DNA of 64,000 bases from Lophium mytilinum (lineage: Eukaryota; Ascomycota; Dothideomycetes; Mytilinidiales; Mytilinidiaceae), in NCBI GenBank assembly GCA_010093605.1, contig MU004183.1, positions 868,001-932,000 on the forward strand, given 5' to 3'. The translations under genes and the position numbers were made by a program. Shown piece after piece: positions 1 to 11,968 of the stretch. Below the pieces are notes generated by a model. The model worked only from the letters and a program-made list of their open reading frames with translations. It was not told where the DNA came from and made no database searches. Each line of letters begins with the position of its first letter. Position 1 is the first letter of the stretch.

Positions 1-1183
1 TTATGCCTTCGCCATCGCATCCGGATGTTCCCCAATGACAGCCTACGGCAGCTCCTCGCAAACTATCTTCGACTGCCTAGTCTCCAAAGATACCGAAACA
101 CTCCAACGCGCTAGCTACAATATCTCTAGTTCCGGCACGTATGGCACCTGGGGGTTCCTCCCCGTTACCGACGGCGTCTTCATCCAGCAACTCCCCAGCA
201 TACAGCTCCAGTCCAAGAAAGTAAACGGACTGAACATCCTCTCCGGGGTGTGTATTACCCACTACCCCAACTAACAGAAGCCTCTTACGCAGTAGCTCTA
301 ACACGTGACTAGAACAACGCAGAAGAGGGCGCACCCTTCACGACTCCCAATATTACTACCGAAGCCGACCTCGTAGCCTGGTTGACCTTAACCTTCCCTC
401 TTTTCTCCCCTGACGACATCGACAAGATCCTGCTCTACTACCCTAGCAGCGATGCCTCTGACACGTCCGGCATGCCCGAGTACGCGACCTCCGGGATCGC
501 GAGCGGAACAGGCGCCACAGCTGTCAACGTTTCACAGGTAGCGGCGGGACAGCAACAGCGAGCTGACGTACGTAACTTTTCCTTAAAGCACTCGCAGTCC
601 CACCGTGCCCCCGGTAAATGGTTTCCTAACACAAAACTTGACGACATTGCAGAACATCTACGCCGAAACCACGTTCGTCTGCCCCAGCTACTGGCTCGCC
701 ACCGCCTTCACCCCCTCGCGCGCCTCCCCCTCCGCAAAAAGCTGGAAATACCAATACTCGGTCCCAAACGCCTACCACGGCGCCGACGTGACCTCCTACT
801 TCGGCCCCGCACATCCAAACCAAGGCCCTTCCCTCCTCGCCGCCGTGCAACACATCTGGGGCGCGTTCATCACGACGAACAACCCGTCCATCCCGGCTAG
901 TATCGCGAACAGCATGGGTGAGGTGGTTGGAGATGGGGAGACGGTGTTTAATGGGACGTGGCCGACTTTCTCTACGAAATTGCCGTGGTTGCTGAATATG
1001 AATCAGACCGGGGGGGAGGCGTTTAGCACGAATGTGGGGACGCCGAATATGGAGAATGTGACGGAGTTCCAAGGGCCGGGGTTGCGGAATGCGTTTGGCT
1101 TGGCGAATGGGTATACGTGGGAGGGGGGCAGGGGGGTGAGGTGCGATTTTTGGAGGGCGATGGGGGGGAGTGTGCCGGAGTAG
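1..1183 (+). CDS. Carboxylesterase/lipase type B, C-terminal part (5' end outside window)
   Basis: Alpha/beta-hydrolase of the fungal carboxylesterase type B family, likely secreted and cleaving carboxylic esters. Three exons are readable: up to 247, 313-567 and 653-1183. The introns (248-312, 568-652) have GTGTGT and GTACGT donors and CTAAC branch sites, and they keep the frame. Family landmarks in order are DCLVSKDTETLQ, FLPVTDGVFIQQ, ITTEADLVAWL, YAETTFVCPSYWLA, QYSVPNAYHGADV (the stretch carrying the catalytic His of the triad), IWGAFITTNNPSI and the C-terminal GVRCDFWRAMG. The reading frame is open to base 2, so the Ser nucleophile and most of the N-terminal half lie upstream of the window. 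It ends with TAG at 1181-1183. Substrate cannot be read from the sequence. Family assignment is solid; intron positions are inferred from phase and homology. Confidence 0.88.
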
Positions 1184-2210
1184 GGGACGAGGGGGTTGGG
1201 GGATAGAGGAAATGGGTAGGAGGGGGGTGAGTAGTGATATAAAAGTGATTTTTTGGTAAGCGAGGGGGTGGATGGGGATTTGGTACTCAAGCTGGTAAAA
1301 CGTTCGAAGCTGATAAGCGGCGGTATGTTGATAGCTGGCTACCGCAGCGACGTGTCAGCTAGATTAATCTAGTTTTGATCTTTTGACCGAAGTCTCCATG
1401 CCTTTTCTTGCTAGCTCGTGGATACTCAAAAACCTTATGGGCCAATCAACTTCATCCACTAACCAGAATCTTAGACTAAGATGGGTGACGAACAAAGGCG
1501 CCGGACAGCAAAGTTCAAGGAGATGCGAGGTAGGTTGTTATTCAACTGTAAGTTGATTGGCCGAGTTCTTGAAACCGAACCAGAGGTGTCAGCTCATCTA
1601 ATCAATCTGGGCCCAATGGTTAATGTAATCTAATCACGCTCCAACTAGCGCTAATGTGACCTATTATGAACTCAAATACAGTATGCGATCTATTTCAAGC
1701 CCTGGAATCATCAAAATACGCGGACAAAAGCGGCGGAAGTCCACCGGAAGTAAAAGCTATCGGCCATCTTCGGCTCCGGGGCGGGTCATAAATATAACCG
1801 AATGAACAGATTTCAGCATCGTTCCCTTATATCTAATACCTGGTTGGCTAGGGTTTGGGGGTTCGGAGGGTCTGAAACCCGTTGGAATCCCACATAAACC
1901 TTTGACCCCAGCAACGATCCAACAAGGCCTCCAACGCACTAACGGATAATCATGCAATGGTAACACCAGAAGGCTTGATTTCCCCCTCGGAATTTCCTAC
2001 ATAAAGACGGCGGTGCGACTCTTCAAGCAAGCACTAGCGACCTAGCAATCTCGTATACTGCCATAGTCACGTGAACTTCCAGAACTGTCTTCAAGCATTT
2101 AGCATCAATCGGTCAACATCCGGATAAAGATACCGTCATCCACGCCCTTAGTTTTGTTTGGCAGTTTATCCGCCGCATCTCTTCCTCTAGCTCAAAAACC
2201 CTCGGCTGTC
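1184..2210. other. Intergenic, no gene seen
   Basis: About 1 kb between the esterase stop and the next start. No open frame with a recognisable product and no RNA gene were seen. A 14-bp perfect palindrome (CTAGATTAATCTAG) lies at about 1359-1372. The last 150 bases are presumably the promoter and leader of the reductase. Confidence 0.5.
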
Positions 2211-3357
2211 ATGTCGACAACTCCACGAATTGCTCCAGGCGGCCTTGTCCTAGTCACAGGTACTTGACTCGATAAAACTATAATCCGTTATTCAGTGGCC
2301 GACTAATGTTTCGAAAGGGGCAAGCGGCTATATAGGAAGTCACGTTGTCGATCAGCTCCTCAAGAAAGGCTATCGAGTACGTGGCACAGTTCGAGACGCC
2401 ACAGCACAAGCATGGATGACCACCCATTTCGGCGACAATTTTAGCCTCGTCCAGGTGCAGGACCTCTCTGCCCCGAATGCCTTGGATGAAGCTGTAAAGG
2501 GCGTTGATGGGATTGCCCACGTAGCTTCCGACGTCCACATCAGCGCCGACGCCGAGAACTGGATCCCACCAATCGTCCAAGCAGCCATAAATGTCCTTGA
2601 AGCGGCTGCCAAAGAACCTAGTGTCAAGAGCGTGGTATATTGCTCTTCTAACGCGGCGATGCACCGGCTCCAAACAAACACCCCATATGAACTCACCAGT
2701 GATAGCTGGAATGACGAGGCAGTTGAGATGGCCTACAAGAAAGACGGAGTTGCTGATATCGAGAGAATGGTCGATGTATACTCTGCCTCAAAGGTTTTGG
2801 CCGAAAGGGCCTCTTGGGAGTGGGTCAAGAAAAATCAGCCACAGTTCGTCTTCAACACCATCATCCCCAATGTCAACTTCGGAGGCGTGGTATCGCTCAA
2901 GCATCAGGGCTTCCGTTCATCTGCCGGCTTAGTGAAGGCAATTTGGTATGGACAGACTATTGGGATGGCTTTGATCAAGCCGCAGTGGTGCTTGGATGTC
3001 GAAGACGACGCTCTGCTTCATATAGCTGCTCTCGTCCTTCCTGGCGTCAAGAACGAGCGCGTTATCGCAATGGCTTACCGGTTTGACTGGACTCAGATTC
3101 TTGATATCTTGAAGAAGCTGTATCCAGACCACGACTTCCCACTGGAATCGCTTCCGGATATGGGCAAGGACATGGGAAAGGTTTCTACGGAACGGTCTGA
3201 GGAACTGATTCGACAGATGGGTAAATCGGGTTTCACATCTCTGGAAGACACAATTAGAAAATCGGTTGAGCCAATTCTGGAGGCAGAGGGAGGGGCTGAG
3301 TATCCGCTCACTGAAATGGATAGAATCTATGAGCAGCAGAAGACTCCGCAGGAGTGA
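2211..3357 (+). CDS. NAD(P)-dependent extended SDR reductase (GRE2/aldehyde-reductase type)
   Basis: Predicted 362-aa extended short-chain dehydrogenase/reductase. Exon 1 is 2211-2259 and exon 2 is 2318-3357; the 58-nt intron (GTACTT donor, GACTAATG branch) interrupts the glycine codon of the nucleotide-binding loop. The joined N-terminus reads LVLVTGASGYIGSHVV, the Rossmann TGxxGxxG motif. The catalytic YxxxK follows as YSASK after a DIERMVDVY segment, with the typical NTIIPNVNFG region downstream. The family reduces ketones or aldehydes (methylglyoxal reductase, ketoreductase and cinnamoyl-CoA-reductase-like enzymes); the actual substrate is not inferable. Cytosolic, since no signal peptide or membrane segment is visible. 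It is convergent with another Rossmann-fold gene 220 bp away. The ATG at 2211 is chosen because it restores the complete nucleotide-binding motif. Confidence 0.88.
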
Positions 3358-3578
3358 ACTCCAGAGCTGAGTCGGCTTACAAATGTGTTTTTCACATCCC
3401 GAATTACCCATTGCAAATGCGAAAGATGGGTTGGAAGGCAAATGACAATCTTTGAAGGAAAACCCTGCTTGAAGTCTATCTTTCGGTGCTTTAAGACGCG
3501 GAGTGTTTCCATGCAAAGCCGTCAATCCTACAAATAGTTAGAAAAGTGCATTTTGTCCTGTTGCCTTCGAGTATACAC

Positions 3579-4629
3579 TTACCCTTCCCCTTTGAGTATT
3601 TCCGGTAACTCATCATCTTTGAAGCTGTCCCAGATACTCTTCTCCTTAGCCTCCCATCCTAATTCCCTCAGTCTTACTGCTCGGCTACGAGAGTTCAAAC
3701 CAAATACATTCCCGGTCGCCTCGCCCTGCGTTCGTCAGAAACCCCTCATATACAGAGTTAGAATAGAAGAGGACAAAACATACCCATAACTCTCCATAAT
3801 CCTCCTTCCCAAAAGTTCTTGGCGTCTTATCCTTAATCAACCCCTTCTCATACAGCGCCTCTCCGATATGCTCCGCAACCTCCTTCCAGCTGAACTCACT
3901 GCCATTTTCACAGAAGAAGTACGGGTTCGCAAGAAACTCCTTGCTCGGCGTAGTTTCCAGGTGACGCAAAAGGATCACGTACGCTCGTGCTAGATCCCTG
4001 ACATGGACCTGGGACTCAACCGCCAACCCCTTACCCACATGTCCAACCCAGCCGCGCTTTAGCGCAAGTCGCGCTATCATCGGAAGCTGAACCGTCAACC
4101 TCTTAACCGCAGGATTGAACCCATAGATCTCCGGCGGAATAATAATGACTATTTTCGCATCCTCCCCAATCTCTTTAGCCGCCTTCACAATCAGGGAATC
4201 TACATCCCGGTGCGCCGCGGTATCGGGCAGCGCATCGATCTCCTCAGGCTTGTTGTCGTAGTAGATCTTGTCGCCTTTCCAATCGCCCCACGCGCCGTCG
4301 TCGAGCGCGCCGGTCCCGCTCGTGTGGATGAAGATGGTCTTCTTGCCCTCGGCTTTCCGCTGCTTGATGCCGGCGATGATGGCTTCGGCCAGAGGGACGT
4401 GGTCACAGCTTGCGGTGTTGATCGTGATGTCGCTTTTTGCGGTGTGTTCTTTGATCAAGTCGTGATCTTCAAGGTTGCCGATGATGGTGATGGCGCCGGA
4501 TTTCTCGATTTGCTTTGCATGCGCTTCACGGCGGACTAGGGCGGATATCGGGTAGCCTTCTGGGATGAGGAGCTCGAGGACGTTCCACCCGACGAAGCCA
4601 GGGCCGATTATGAAGATTGATTGAGGCAT
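3579..4629 (-). CDS. NAD(P)-binding epimerase-like protein (atypical SDR)
   Basis: Predicted 330-aa protein. It reads from the ATG at 4629; the second exon starts at 3725 after an intron at 3726-3783 (GTATGT donor, CTAAC branch, GCAG acceptor) and ends with TAA at 3579-3581. The N-terminus SIFIIGPGFVGWNVLELL is a GxGxxG dinucleotide loop. Downstream are HTSGTGAL, an IIPPEIYG segment and VHVRDLARAYVILL, as in nucleoside-diphosphate-sugar-epimerase/NmrA-like SDRs. The spliced C-terminus continues NVFGLNSRSRAVRLRELGW, which fits the family and supports the intron. No canonical YxxxK is seen, so it may be a redox-sensing or atypical member rather than a standard dehydrogenase. It lies tail-to-tail with the SDR reductase. 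Function beyond nucleotide binding is unknown. Confidence 0.85.
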
Positions 4630-5339
4630 CTTGGTATTCTAGTCGTATAGACTTGGTTGAAGATCAGATTATGGAAAACGTTTTGAGGCGAGGGTTCTGC
4701 TTTTTATACTCCGGAGTAATAAGAAAGTCGGAGAGATTCTGGTTCATGAAAGTAGATGTGTTGTTCCGTTGACGTCAATGCGAAGAGATGCTATTACAAA
4801 GCATGGTGGATACATCGCGGAAGACTTACCGACCTCCTCCCCATGTTCTTGCCAAGAGGAACGGATGTGGTTTGGTTGTGGGTCTGTCGGAAACCTTAAT
4901 AGAACATCGTACCCTACCTGTTATGCACTGCTGCGATGAACGACTTCAAAGGTGCCAATGGGGACCTTCTTCATTTCTCCAGTCTTCCTTCGTAACTCAT
5001 GTCGTAGTCTGTTCACTACAACACGCTGGGGAAATCGCGACCAAACGCGATGACCGGACAACCGATGGAAAGATACGCCATGAGATGGATGCTAACGAAA
5101 GGGGCAAGCAGACTCTGAAAAGATAGTTCAACCTCTTGAACGTTTTCTAACGCCATGTAGTTAGACCATGTTCCACAAGGTTAGCGCTCACGGGAGCCTG
5201 GATATTCTAGCGTTGGGGGCCTGAGGGGAAGCTCTCCATAAGAGCAAACGAATCTGCATTTCTCACCCCCGCTCCAGCATTTCAAAATCCTCAATACTCA
5301 TCTTATTTTCAAACTACACAGGGCAGACGTGAAATTACA
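4630..5339. promoter_or_regulatory. Divergent intergenic region between the epimerase-like and SMI1-domain genes
   Basis: About 710 bp upstream of both genes. No open frame of interest. The stretch at 5260-5339 is pyrimidine/adenine-rich and leads into the plus-strand ATG (context ttacaATGG). Individual promoter elements were not identified. Confidence 0.4.
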
Positions 5340-7038
5340 ATGGCTTCTGTGGGTTCGTTGCCGCTCATACCATGGTCGCACATCAAGATACTCTCGCTGC
5401 AGGATTCCAGCGAGATAGCCAGCCTTGTCTTGCCAAGCATAGGAGATCTCATGATACTAGGCTACATCGACGAAGCAAATCAGTTAGTGTCGTTTTTCTA
5501 TGAAAATGAGCTGAAATTCGAAGTACAAGAGTGGATGTATCTTGCATGGACGAGTACGGATAAGTTTCCCACAGTATTAGGAAAGAGCGATTCAAAGGGC
5601 CGGAAAGAATGGTTTAAAGATGACGATAGCAAGGAAAGGAAACTGAAAGACTTTGAGAAGCATCCGGAATGGCCTCGGCGGCTACAAAGCGCAAACCCAA
5701 ATTTCACGAAAGAAGATCTGGAGTATGCATTAGAGGAGGCTATCGAGGATGGAATGCTACGACATGACGGGGCTGCCGTGGAGGTGGCGTTAGGGCTTGG
5801 TGACAAGCAAACTGCAGAGGAAATTGTCAAAGAGCAAATTGTGAAGAAGTTTCGATTGTTGAATGAAAAGAAAGAGAGCAAGAGTAGGATTGAGGTGGAA
5901 GACTTGCGAATCAGCAGACATCAGATTGTAGAGAGCCAAAGAGTTTGGGACATACTTAACACTAAACTTGTGGGCAACGAGCTCGGAGTTGATGGAAATG
6001 CAGTTGCGGAGTACGTCACGCAAGGGATTGAGTTGATCAAAGAACGATTGGGCAGAGGTCCGGCTCGTCCGTATGCCGATATGACTATACCAGATCTACT
6101 GATACTCTTGGATGAGAGCTACATTGCAGCACGAAAGGCCAACCCGGAGGCTGGATCGCATATGAACATCATCGGCAGTTCTCTCCCTAAGACTTTCTTG
6201 AAAGATCCAGCGACGGAGGAAGAGATCACAAACTTAGAAACGATACTAGGCGCAAACGAAGAAAATTGGTCAACAGATGAGGCTTTTGAGCTTCCTGAGG
6301 ACTACAAATCGTTTTTACGAGTTTCCAATGGTTTCTATGTTGATACCCCAGATGATAACTGCGGCGAGTTCTACGGCGCTTCTGCAGTGGAGTGGGATGA
6401 TGGCTTCATCGCGGACATTGAACCTGAACTTCTTCCGAATGATTACAACACTTATTCAGAAGAAATGGATGCGATACAAGTACCTGACCCAAAAGGCTTT
6501 TCCATCAGCGCTGGTGGCGATGAGGGGAATGTGTGGCTGGTACACCCCAAATGTTTAGAGGCTGCGCTTGAGGCTTTTGAAGAGACGTACAAAAACGCCT
6601 CCGAGAAACATCAAAGGTTGTACGAGCGAGCGGCTCAAGATCTATATGGCGGGCTGGATGAAATGAGAAACATGGAATGGCTGGTTGTCGTGGTCTTTCA
6701 CTGGAATCCGGAACCGCAGCCGTATAGGTAAGATTATGAGTGCAGCCTATCATCGTGCGACAGGAATACTTACGGGCGCCTTTAGGGAGTTTAGAGGCTA
6801 TCTAGAAGAAGCTGTCAAGTACGCTGTGGATACGAGAGCGGACGACGAGCTCGCACTAGAGATGGAGAAAAGCGGAAAACGTGGGTTGAAGCGAAAGCAC
6901 GATGACAAAGATGAAGAAGACGGCAAATCGGGAGAAGAGCAAGACGAGGAAGAGGGTGAGAGCGATGCGGAAGACGACGACGACTCTGAAGAAGGTGAAG
7001 AAGAAGACGACGGGGGAGGATCGCCTTCGGATGACTAG
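5340..7038 (+). CDS. SMI1/KNR4 (SUKH-type) domain protein with acidic C-terminal tail
   Basis: Predicted 546 aa: exon 1 5340-6727, exon 2 6786-7038, joined across a 58-nt intron (GTAAGA donor, TTTAG acceptor) inside an Arg codon. An N-terminal part of about 290 residues of unknown fold is followed by an SMI1/KNR4-like domain from about residue 297, with the landmarks LETILGANE, LPEDYKSFLRVSNGFY, a GEFYGASAVEW segment and SAGGDEGNVWLV. The tail has a basic stretch (GLKRKHDD) and then a run of about 45 residues that are almost all Asp/Glu/Ser/Gly. Yeast Knr4/Smi1 coordinates cell-wall synthesis with calcineurin and Slt2 signalling; by family this is a scaffold protein, but orthology to Knr4 is not shown. 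The frame before the intron stops almost at once, which supports the splice. Confidence 0.82.
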
Positions 7039-7552
7039 AGTCTAGGGCTGCAGGTCGAATGACCTCTCCCGTGAAGTCCTCCGAACCCCTAACTACAACC
7101 GCAGCACACTAACTTCACAAATCAAAAATAAAAGACTTCTTCAAAGTGGTAGCATACCACGTCACTGTACATCGACTACCGAATCCACATCTTGCAGAAC
7201 TTCTCTGATCCAGATCGTCAGCACTTCGACTTTAGAAGTACTCTGAGGCTCTATCCATTCCCAGCGCGCTCGCATTGTGTGACAAAATCTGCACAATTCT
7301 AGAAATTTGCTCACAAAAGTTGTCTTATTCGTCATTCGGGTTTGCAAACATCTACGTTTGCATCTAAAACTCACTATAGGCGCCAAACCACTTAATAAGA
7401 GGTGAGTACGTATATGTACACGCACAAGACTAAGGCCCGCCCCAAGCTGCCTCTGTCCCGCTTAGGACAAGCTTACCCTGGTACAATCCATTCAGGGCCA
7501 TGTAGGACTTCGAGCTAGCCATCAGCCGTGCTCGCCCGGTCCGGTCCGACTC
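7039..7552. other. Convergent intergenic spacer
   Basis: 514 bp between two tail-to-tail genes. It presumably holds both 3' ends. No gene or repeat seen. Confidence 0.4.
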
Positions 7553-8944
7553 CTAAGATGCAATAGGAGTAGAGTAATACTCTGCGTCCATCCCACGCAG
7601 GACTTCGAGCTCCTTCGCCAATGGTTCCAAAACTTCCGGACGCACGTGTTGCATATGCTTGAATGCAGACTTCATGAAAGAAGAGCTGCCTATGCTGACA
7701 GAGCGTCGGCTCCGGTCAGGATACTCCTGCATGATTTCTTCCTCCTTTAGTCCCCAACGGACTGTCTTAACAGTCTTTGGGATCGAACCGATCAACCTGC
7801 GCATGAGCTCTCTCACTTTGAGCGGTGCGTGTGCTGTCCCGTCATAGAAGGCTTGAAGCTCTGGTGGAGCGTATCCATGGAGAATGGAAATCCGCAAGTG
7901 CTGCAAATTCTTCATACCGTGGAGGCCCCGGACTGATATTTTTTCTAAGATACGGTATGGTGCGTAGCCGTACTCCGGGTCTTGCGCATGTGTGTAAACG
8001 CGCAGATTAATGGTGATATGCAGTTTTCGGATCTCGCTGAGGTTCCACCCCGGCGATCCAGCCATACCGTCAAGGAGCCACATCTCATTGTCATGTTCAA
8101 TGCATTGCTCGTGGTACTTCTCTCCCTTGCTGATTGCACGTGGATCGTGGTTCTCCGGCTCGAATACATCAAAGCACCAGCGCTTCAGACCCAAATCGAC
8201 TTGATAGATAGATTCTTCGAAGAGAACCTTCCTGCCTTCTTCGCGCAGCTGCTTTGATGCCTGGAGAATAGCGGTCCGATTTGATGAGAGACACAAGCGC
8301 GAGTAATCAAATGCGTCTAAGTTGAGAGGACGCATCTTCGGTCTATCGCCTAGGATTTGAGACACTGGGGGCAAGACGACATGATGGTAGACCATGTCCC
8401 GAATTTCCCGTGGAAGATCAAGGAATCGAAATGGCCCGGATCGTGAGAATGGCTCCCGGTTTGCGTCCATCATGTTAACATTGGCTCTCAGTTCTGCAAG
8501 TTGCTTCTTCAATTCTCCCTCTCCCTTCTTTTTATTGGGCTGAGGCTTTGCCGGAGGTGCCTTCGGCTTTTTCTTCGCTGGCTTCGCCTTCGTTGTCATC
8601 TTCTTAGCCTTCTTCACTTTCGGAGCCTCTACATCATCCTTGTCATTGATGATCTTCTTGCGTGCACTGTCAACAACTGTTAGCAACCGCGTTGCGATAA
8701 GATTACTTTGACTCCATGGGAGCAGTGCTTACTTCTTTGGAGTTGGCTGATCAACTGCGTAGTTATCCAAGGTAGACATCCTCGAATCCCGCGCAGGATT
8801 GCGTCGCGGCTGTGTAGACGGGACGACAGAAGCATCGGAGACGACCGTCGTGTCTTCCGGTTGAGCAGCGGCCTGGACCATATCCCGAACATTGAGTCGA
8901 CGCGCGGCTTTGGGAAGGACAGCAGGATGGCGTGTCTTTGCCAT
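7553..8944 (-). CDS. 2EXR-domain protein (paralogue A)
   Basis: Predicted 441 aa: exon 1 8733-8944, exon 2 7553-8666, with a 66-nt intron (GTAAGC donor, GCTAAC branch, GACAG acceptor). The first 100 residues are polar, then strongly Lys-rich (KVKKAKKMTTKAK, KKKPKAPP), suggesting nuclear or nucleic-acid contact. The conserved domain starts GPFRFLDLPREIRDMVY, the LPxEiRdxVY signature of fungal 2EXR proteins, an F-box-like motif. Further landmarks are QASKQLREEG, GWNLSEIRKLHI, VRELMRRLIGSIPKTV and the C-terminal RGMDAEYY. It is divergent from a clear paralogue 395 bp away and related to two more near 48-51 kb. The ATG at 8944 has good context (ATCACCATGGC). The biochemical role of the family is unknown. 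Confidence 0.86.
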
Positions 8945-9339
8945 GGTGATAGCTTGCACAACACTCACACTTTACGATTTAGTAGTTGGTGTGGTGCTGG
9001 AAGTGGTGGTGTGGGGTTCAGGGGGTGGGATGCAGAAAGATTTAAGGGGAGACCAAAACAAGAGCTCTCTTATATAGACACGGAGTGGTAAGATCGCATT
9101 CACTTACCGTCTCTACAGAGGGTCGAGTATATCACGTTGAATCATTACCGCCCCGGCCTATTCACTAGAAGTCTATTAGCCTGGGTATATAACCTTCATC
9201 TCGAATCCTTTTCCTGTAACTCGACCAACTTTTACCCCGTCCACCACTACCACCGGCTGCCAACACCACAAGCTTTGCTTACCACCCAGAGCACTCACCA
9301 ACAACCCAGCCTTCCGCAGCCAGTTCTCAGCTGAGAATC
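8945..9339. promoter_or_regulatory. Shared promoter of two divergent 2EXR paralogues
   Basis: 395 bp between the two ATGs. It contains TATATAA at about 9186-9192 reading toward the plus gene, and TATATAAG on the minus strand near 9068-9076 reading toward the minus gene. The plus-strand leader from about 9200 is rich in ACC/CTT. Co-regulation of the pair is an inference from the layout. Confidence 0.5.
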
Positions 9340-10563
9340 ATGCAACTGCGGTCCGGTAGAGAGGCGCAGGCCGGCGGCCCCAACGAAGTAAGAATCTCCC
9401 CCCGGTTCCGTGTCTGAAGACAATCGCTGACTGTTGATCGTAGCAAGCGCAAGAGGAACGATAACGCCACTCCAAGCACTCCCGGTGCGAAGCGGCCTAA
9501 GTTTGACCCGACAAAGCCTCAGCAGGGACAAGCCAACAGTTCGCAGACTGATCCACAGATGATCACAACGCCTCCCGCCAAACCTTGGGAGCCGACGGGA
9601 CCGTTTCGCTTTCTCGACCTCCCCAGAGAGCTTCGTGATGTGGTGTATGGTCACATCTTCAACTCACTCCCTGGTGAAGTATCAGAGTCTAAATCACCGA
9701 CCATCGTAAAGCCCGCCAAAGGGGAAGGCCCAGTATACGACCGTCCGGATTTCCGGCTTCAAAAAAGTCATGTAATCATTCAGTCCTGCAAACAGGTGCA
9801 CGAAGAGGTGAAGGACACCATATACGGCCTTCATACTTTCTCGATCACGCTAGACAAGCAGCATCCCCACTTCCATTGTCCCCTCCATGCAACACATCGA
9901 ACCGACGGAAGCAAGATTCCCCTTCCAAGCAACGCGGCGAATGCAGACATAGAAGACGCTTTCATGGACGAGGATTTGTTGGTTCGCCCACCCGTCGTTC
10001 AATACAATGGTCCTTTTCGAGGCTGGATGACCCGCAGGGCCTGTTACAATCGCAGACCAAGGACGCAACATGGATGGGACCTCACTGCAGTCCGCAAGCT
10101 GAACCTTAAGCTCGATCTTGCTCTAGGAAGAGAGCACTACGTGCTGTTCAACAATCGCGTACCCGACGTCTACAAACATTTGTCCAACTTTTCTTTCAGG
10201 GGTCTCTATGCAATGAAGGAGCTGCAAGATCTCTGCGTATCAATCGCGTACGGCCCTGATTGTCCTCCAGCACTTTTGGCATTTTTTGAAGGAAACGGCA
10301 AGGCCCTCGTCAAGGTACGCGAGCTGATACGGACTCTGATGGCCTCAATCCCGAAGACTGTGAACAACGTCCGGTGGAATTTCACGAAATCCGAATACGA
10401 CGTTGAATGGACTGTGGGCAATGCATTCCAAGTCAAAGGATGGACTGAAGTAAACGGGAATTTTTTGGAGAAGCTCGCGAAGGAGTTCGAGGCGTGCCGT
10501 GGTATGGACGCTGAATACTTCCAGGAAGAGGCCGAGGCGGAGGTCGAGGCAGAGAATGAATAA
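9340..10563 (+). CDS. 2EXR-domain protein (paralogue B)
   Basis: Predicted 387 aa. Exon 1 is 9340-9387, encoding MQLRSGREAQAGGPNE; exon 2 is 9448-10563. The donor GTAAGA at 9388 is clear. Of two nearby acceptors only the AG at 9446-9447 keeps the frame, so the junction is less certain than the rest. After the intron comes a nuclear-localisation-like block, RKRNDN then GAKRPKFD. The 2EXR domain begins GPFRFLDLPRELRDVVYGHIF (about residue 54). Shared landmarks are QSCKQVHEEVKD, GWDLTAVRKLNL, FRGLYAMKELQDL, VRELIRTLMASIPKTV and RGMDAEYF; the C-terminus is Glu-rich. The N-terminus and intron position match the paralogue at 49984, so these two are probably sister copies. Confidence 0.85.
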
Positions 10564-11968
10564 GCCTAGGTATGTAGAGGTGGTACCGGCTATCTCTGGG
10601 GAGTCAATATGACTGAGAGTCCTTGAAAACAAGTTATGCCATACTCTCATCCAGGTAATCGGTTGGTGATAGGGACTTGGGGGGATGTTTATGACCTCTT
10701 TAGCTTTTTGGAGAGATGATAGCCTTTTGACGATGCGCAAGAGGAACTACACAAACACTAGATAGAGTACCAACTAAGTATTTGAAATCATCTGATCCGC
10801 GCTCTCGTGAACGATACATCGTCGCCAAAACCTGAAGTGACATCTAAAGACATCCCTGAAAACAGCAAGAAAAGCTGAAGTAAGTCTGCGTACAATCTAT
10901 CATTGCTTCAAAAACAAGGAGTGTTACTTGGTAGGGAAAGTCGATGTCAGAGACTATGGCCAAAAAGAAATGATGTCGCAAAATGAGAAAAAGAAAGATG
11001 GCACAAGTGGGAATCGAACTCCAAAAAGTTACATCCACCCCGGTGGGGGTAAAGGTGAGGGAGCTCCGGTGAGATAGGTGAACCGAATCGCCTTCACTAG
11101 GGCATACAACCCACCACTGTAACTTTGAGGTAGCCAGAAATGTTACAAAATATATGCACATGTTAAACGCTTAGGCCCACTTATGTTTATTTACTGCTAC
11201 GTCACCACCCGTGGCTCTCTGTGACTAGTTGAACCCATTTGAAGTGCTCGAAAGACGAGACTGTATAGACGGGAGTGTGAGCCTGCTGTGAGCCATGAGC
11301 ACGTGACACGCATATAAAACCCTGTTTATTATACAAAGGGCTCTTAGAGTCTATACGCTACGTTCTTAGGGATCCCTCCTAATAAGTAGCTCGGTGTTTA
11401 AATAAATTGTCTAAATCTAAAGTTGGGGGAAGTCAGGAGCAAAAGTCTAGCGAGATCACGGAATCATGGTCACTGTAGTAGTCACAAGAGCGAAGGCAAA
11501 TGCATGAATTCCAAATATTCATTACTGTATACAAATATCCTTACATGCAACAGTGTCCCCGAGTTATCTAAAATCTAAAGAAGCAAGCCCTAGTAGCTTG
11601 TGCTGACCGGCCAAACCCGCGCCCCTTTTTTATAGTCCGCAATATACTCGCTTGACCAGAGTGACATGTCCCTATGTCTATGAAGAATAAGAAGGTACTA
11701 AAAGCAGTTTTGACATCGTTATGTCATGGAAATAAAAGACTGTGTGGAATTAGGTGAACCTGTTAGGAAGAGGTGACGACAGATAATGTACTGAGTGTTG
11801 TGAAACAAGGAAAGAGGCTACACATTGAGTGAGAACCTAGCAGACTCGCGAAAGCCATGCTAGTAGTCTACAACAATCAAACATTGCCTGCGAACGGATA
11901 TAATTGATGAACTTGAGGATCCCCACAGATCCAGACGCACAAGGTATCTAGAAGAGGTGGGAGGTGTC
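10564..11968. other. Intergenic, 3' sides of two convergent genes
   Basis: 1.4 kb with no supported gene. A short stretch at about 11000-11022 resembles a reverse-strand tRNA T-loop (GTTCGATTCC), but no acceptor, D-arm or anticodon structure can be built around it. No other repeat or RNA was recognised. Confidence 0.4.

Noticed and set aside
10995-11130. Possible tRNA gene on the minus strand (GTTCGATTCC T-loop-like segment near 11005-11022)
   Set aside because: The T-stem pairs poorly and no matching 5' acceptor strand, D-arm or anticodon arm can be placed upstream at tRNA or intron-containing-tRNA distance.
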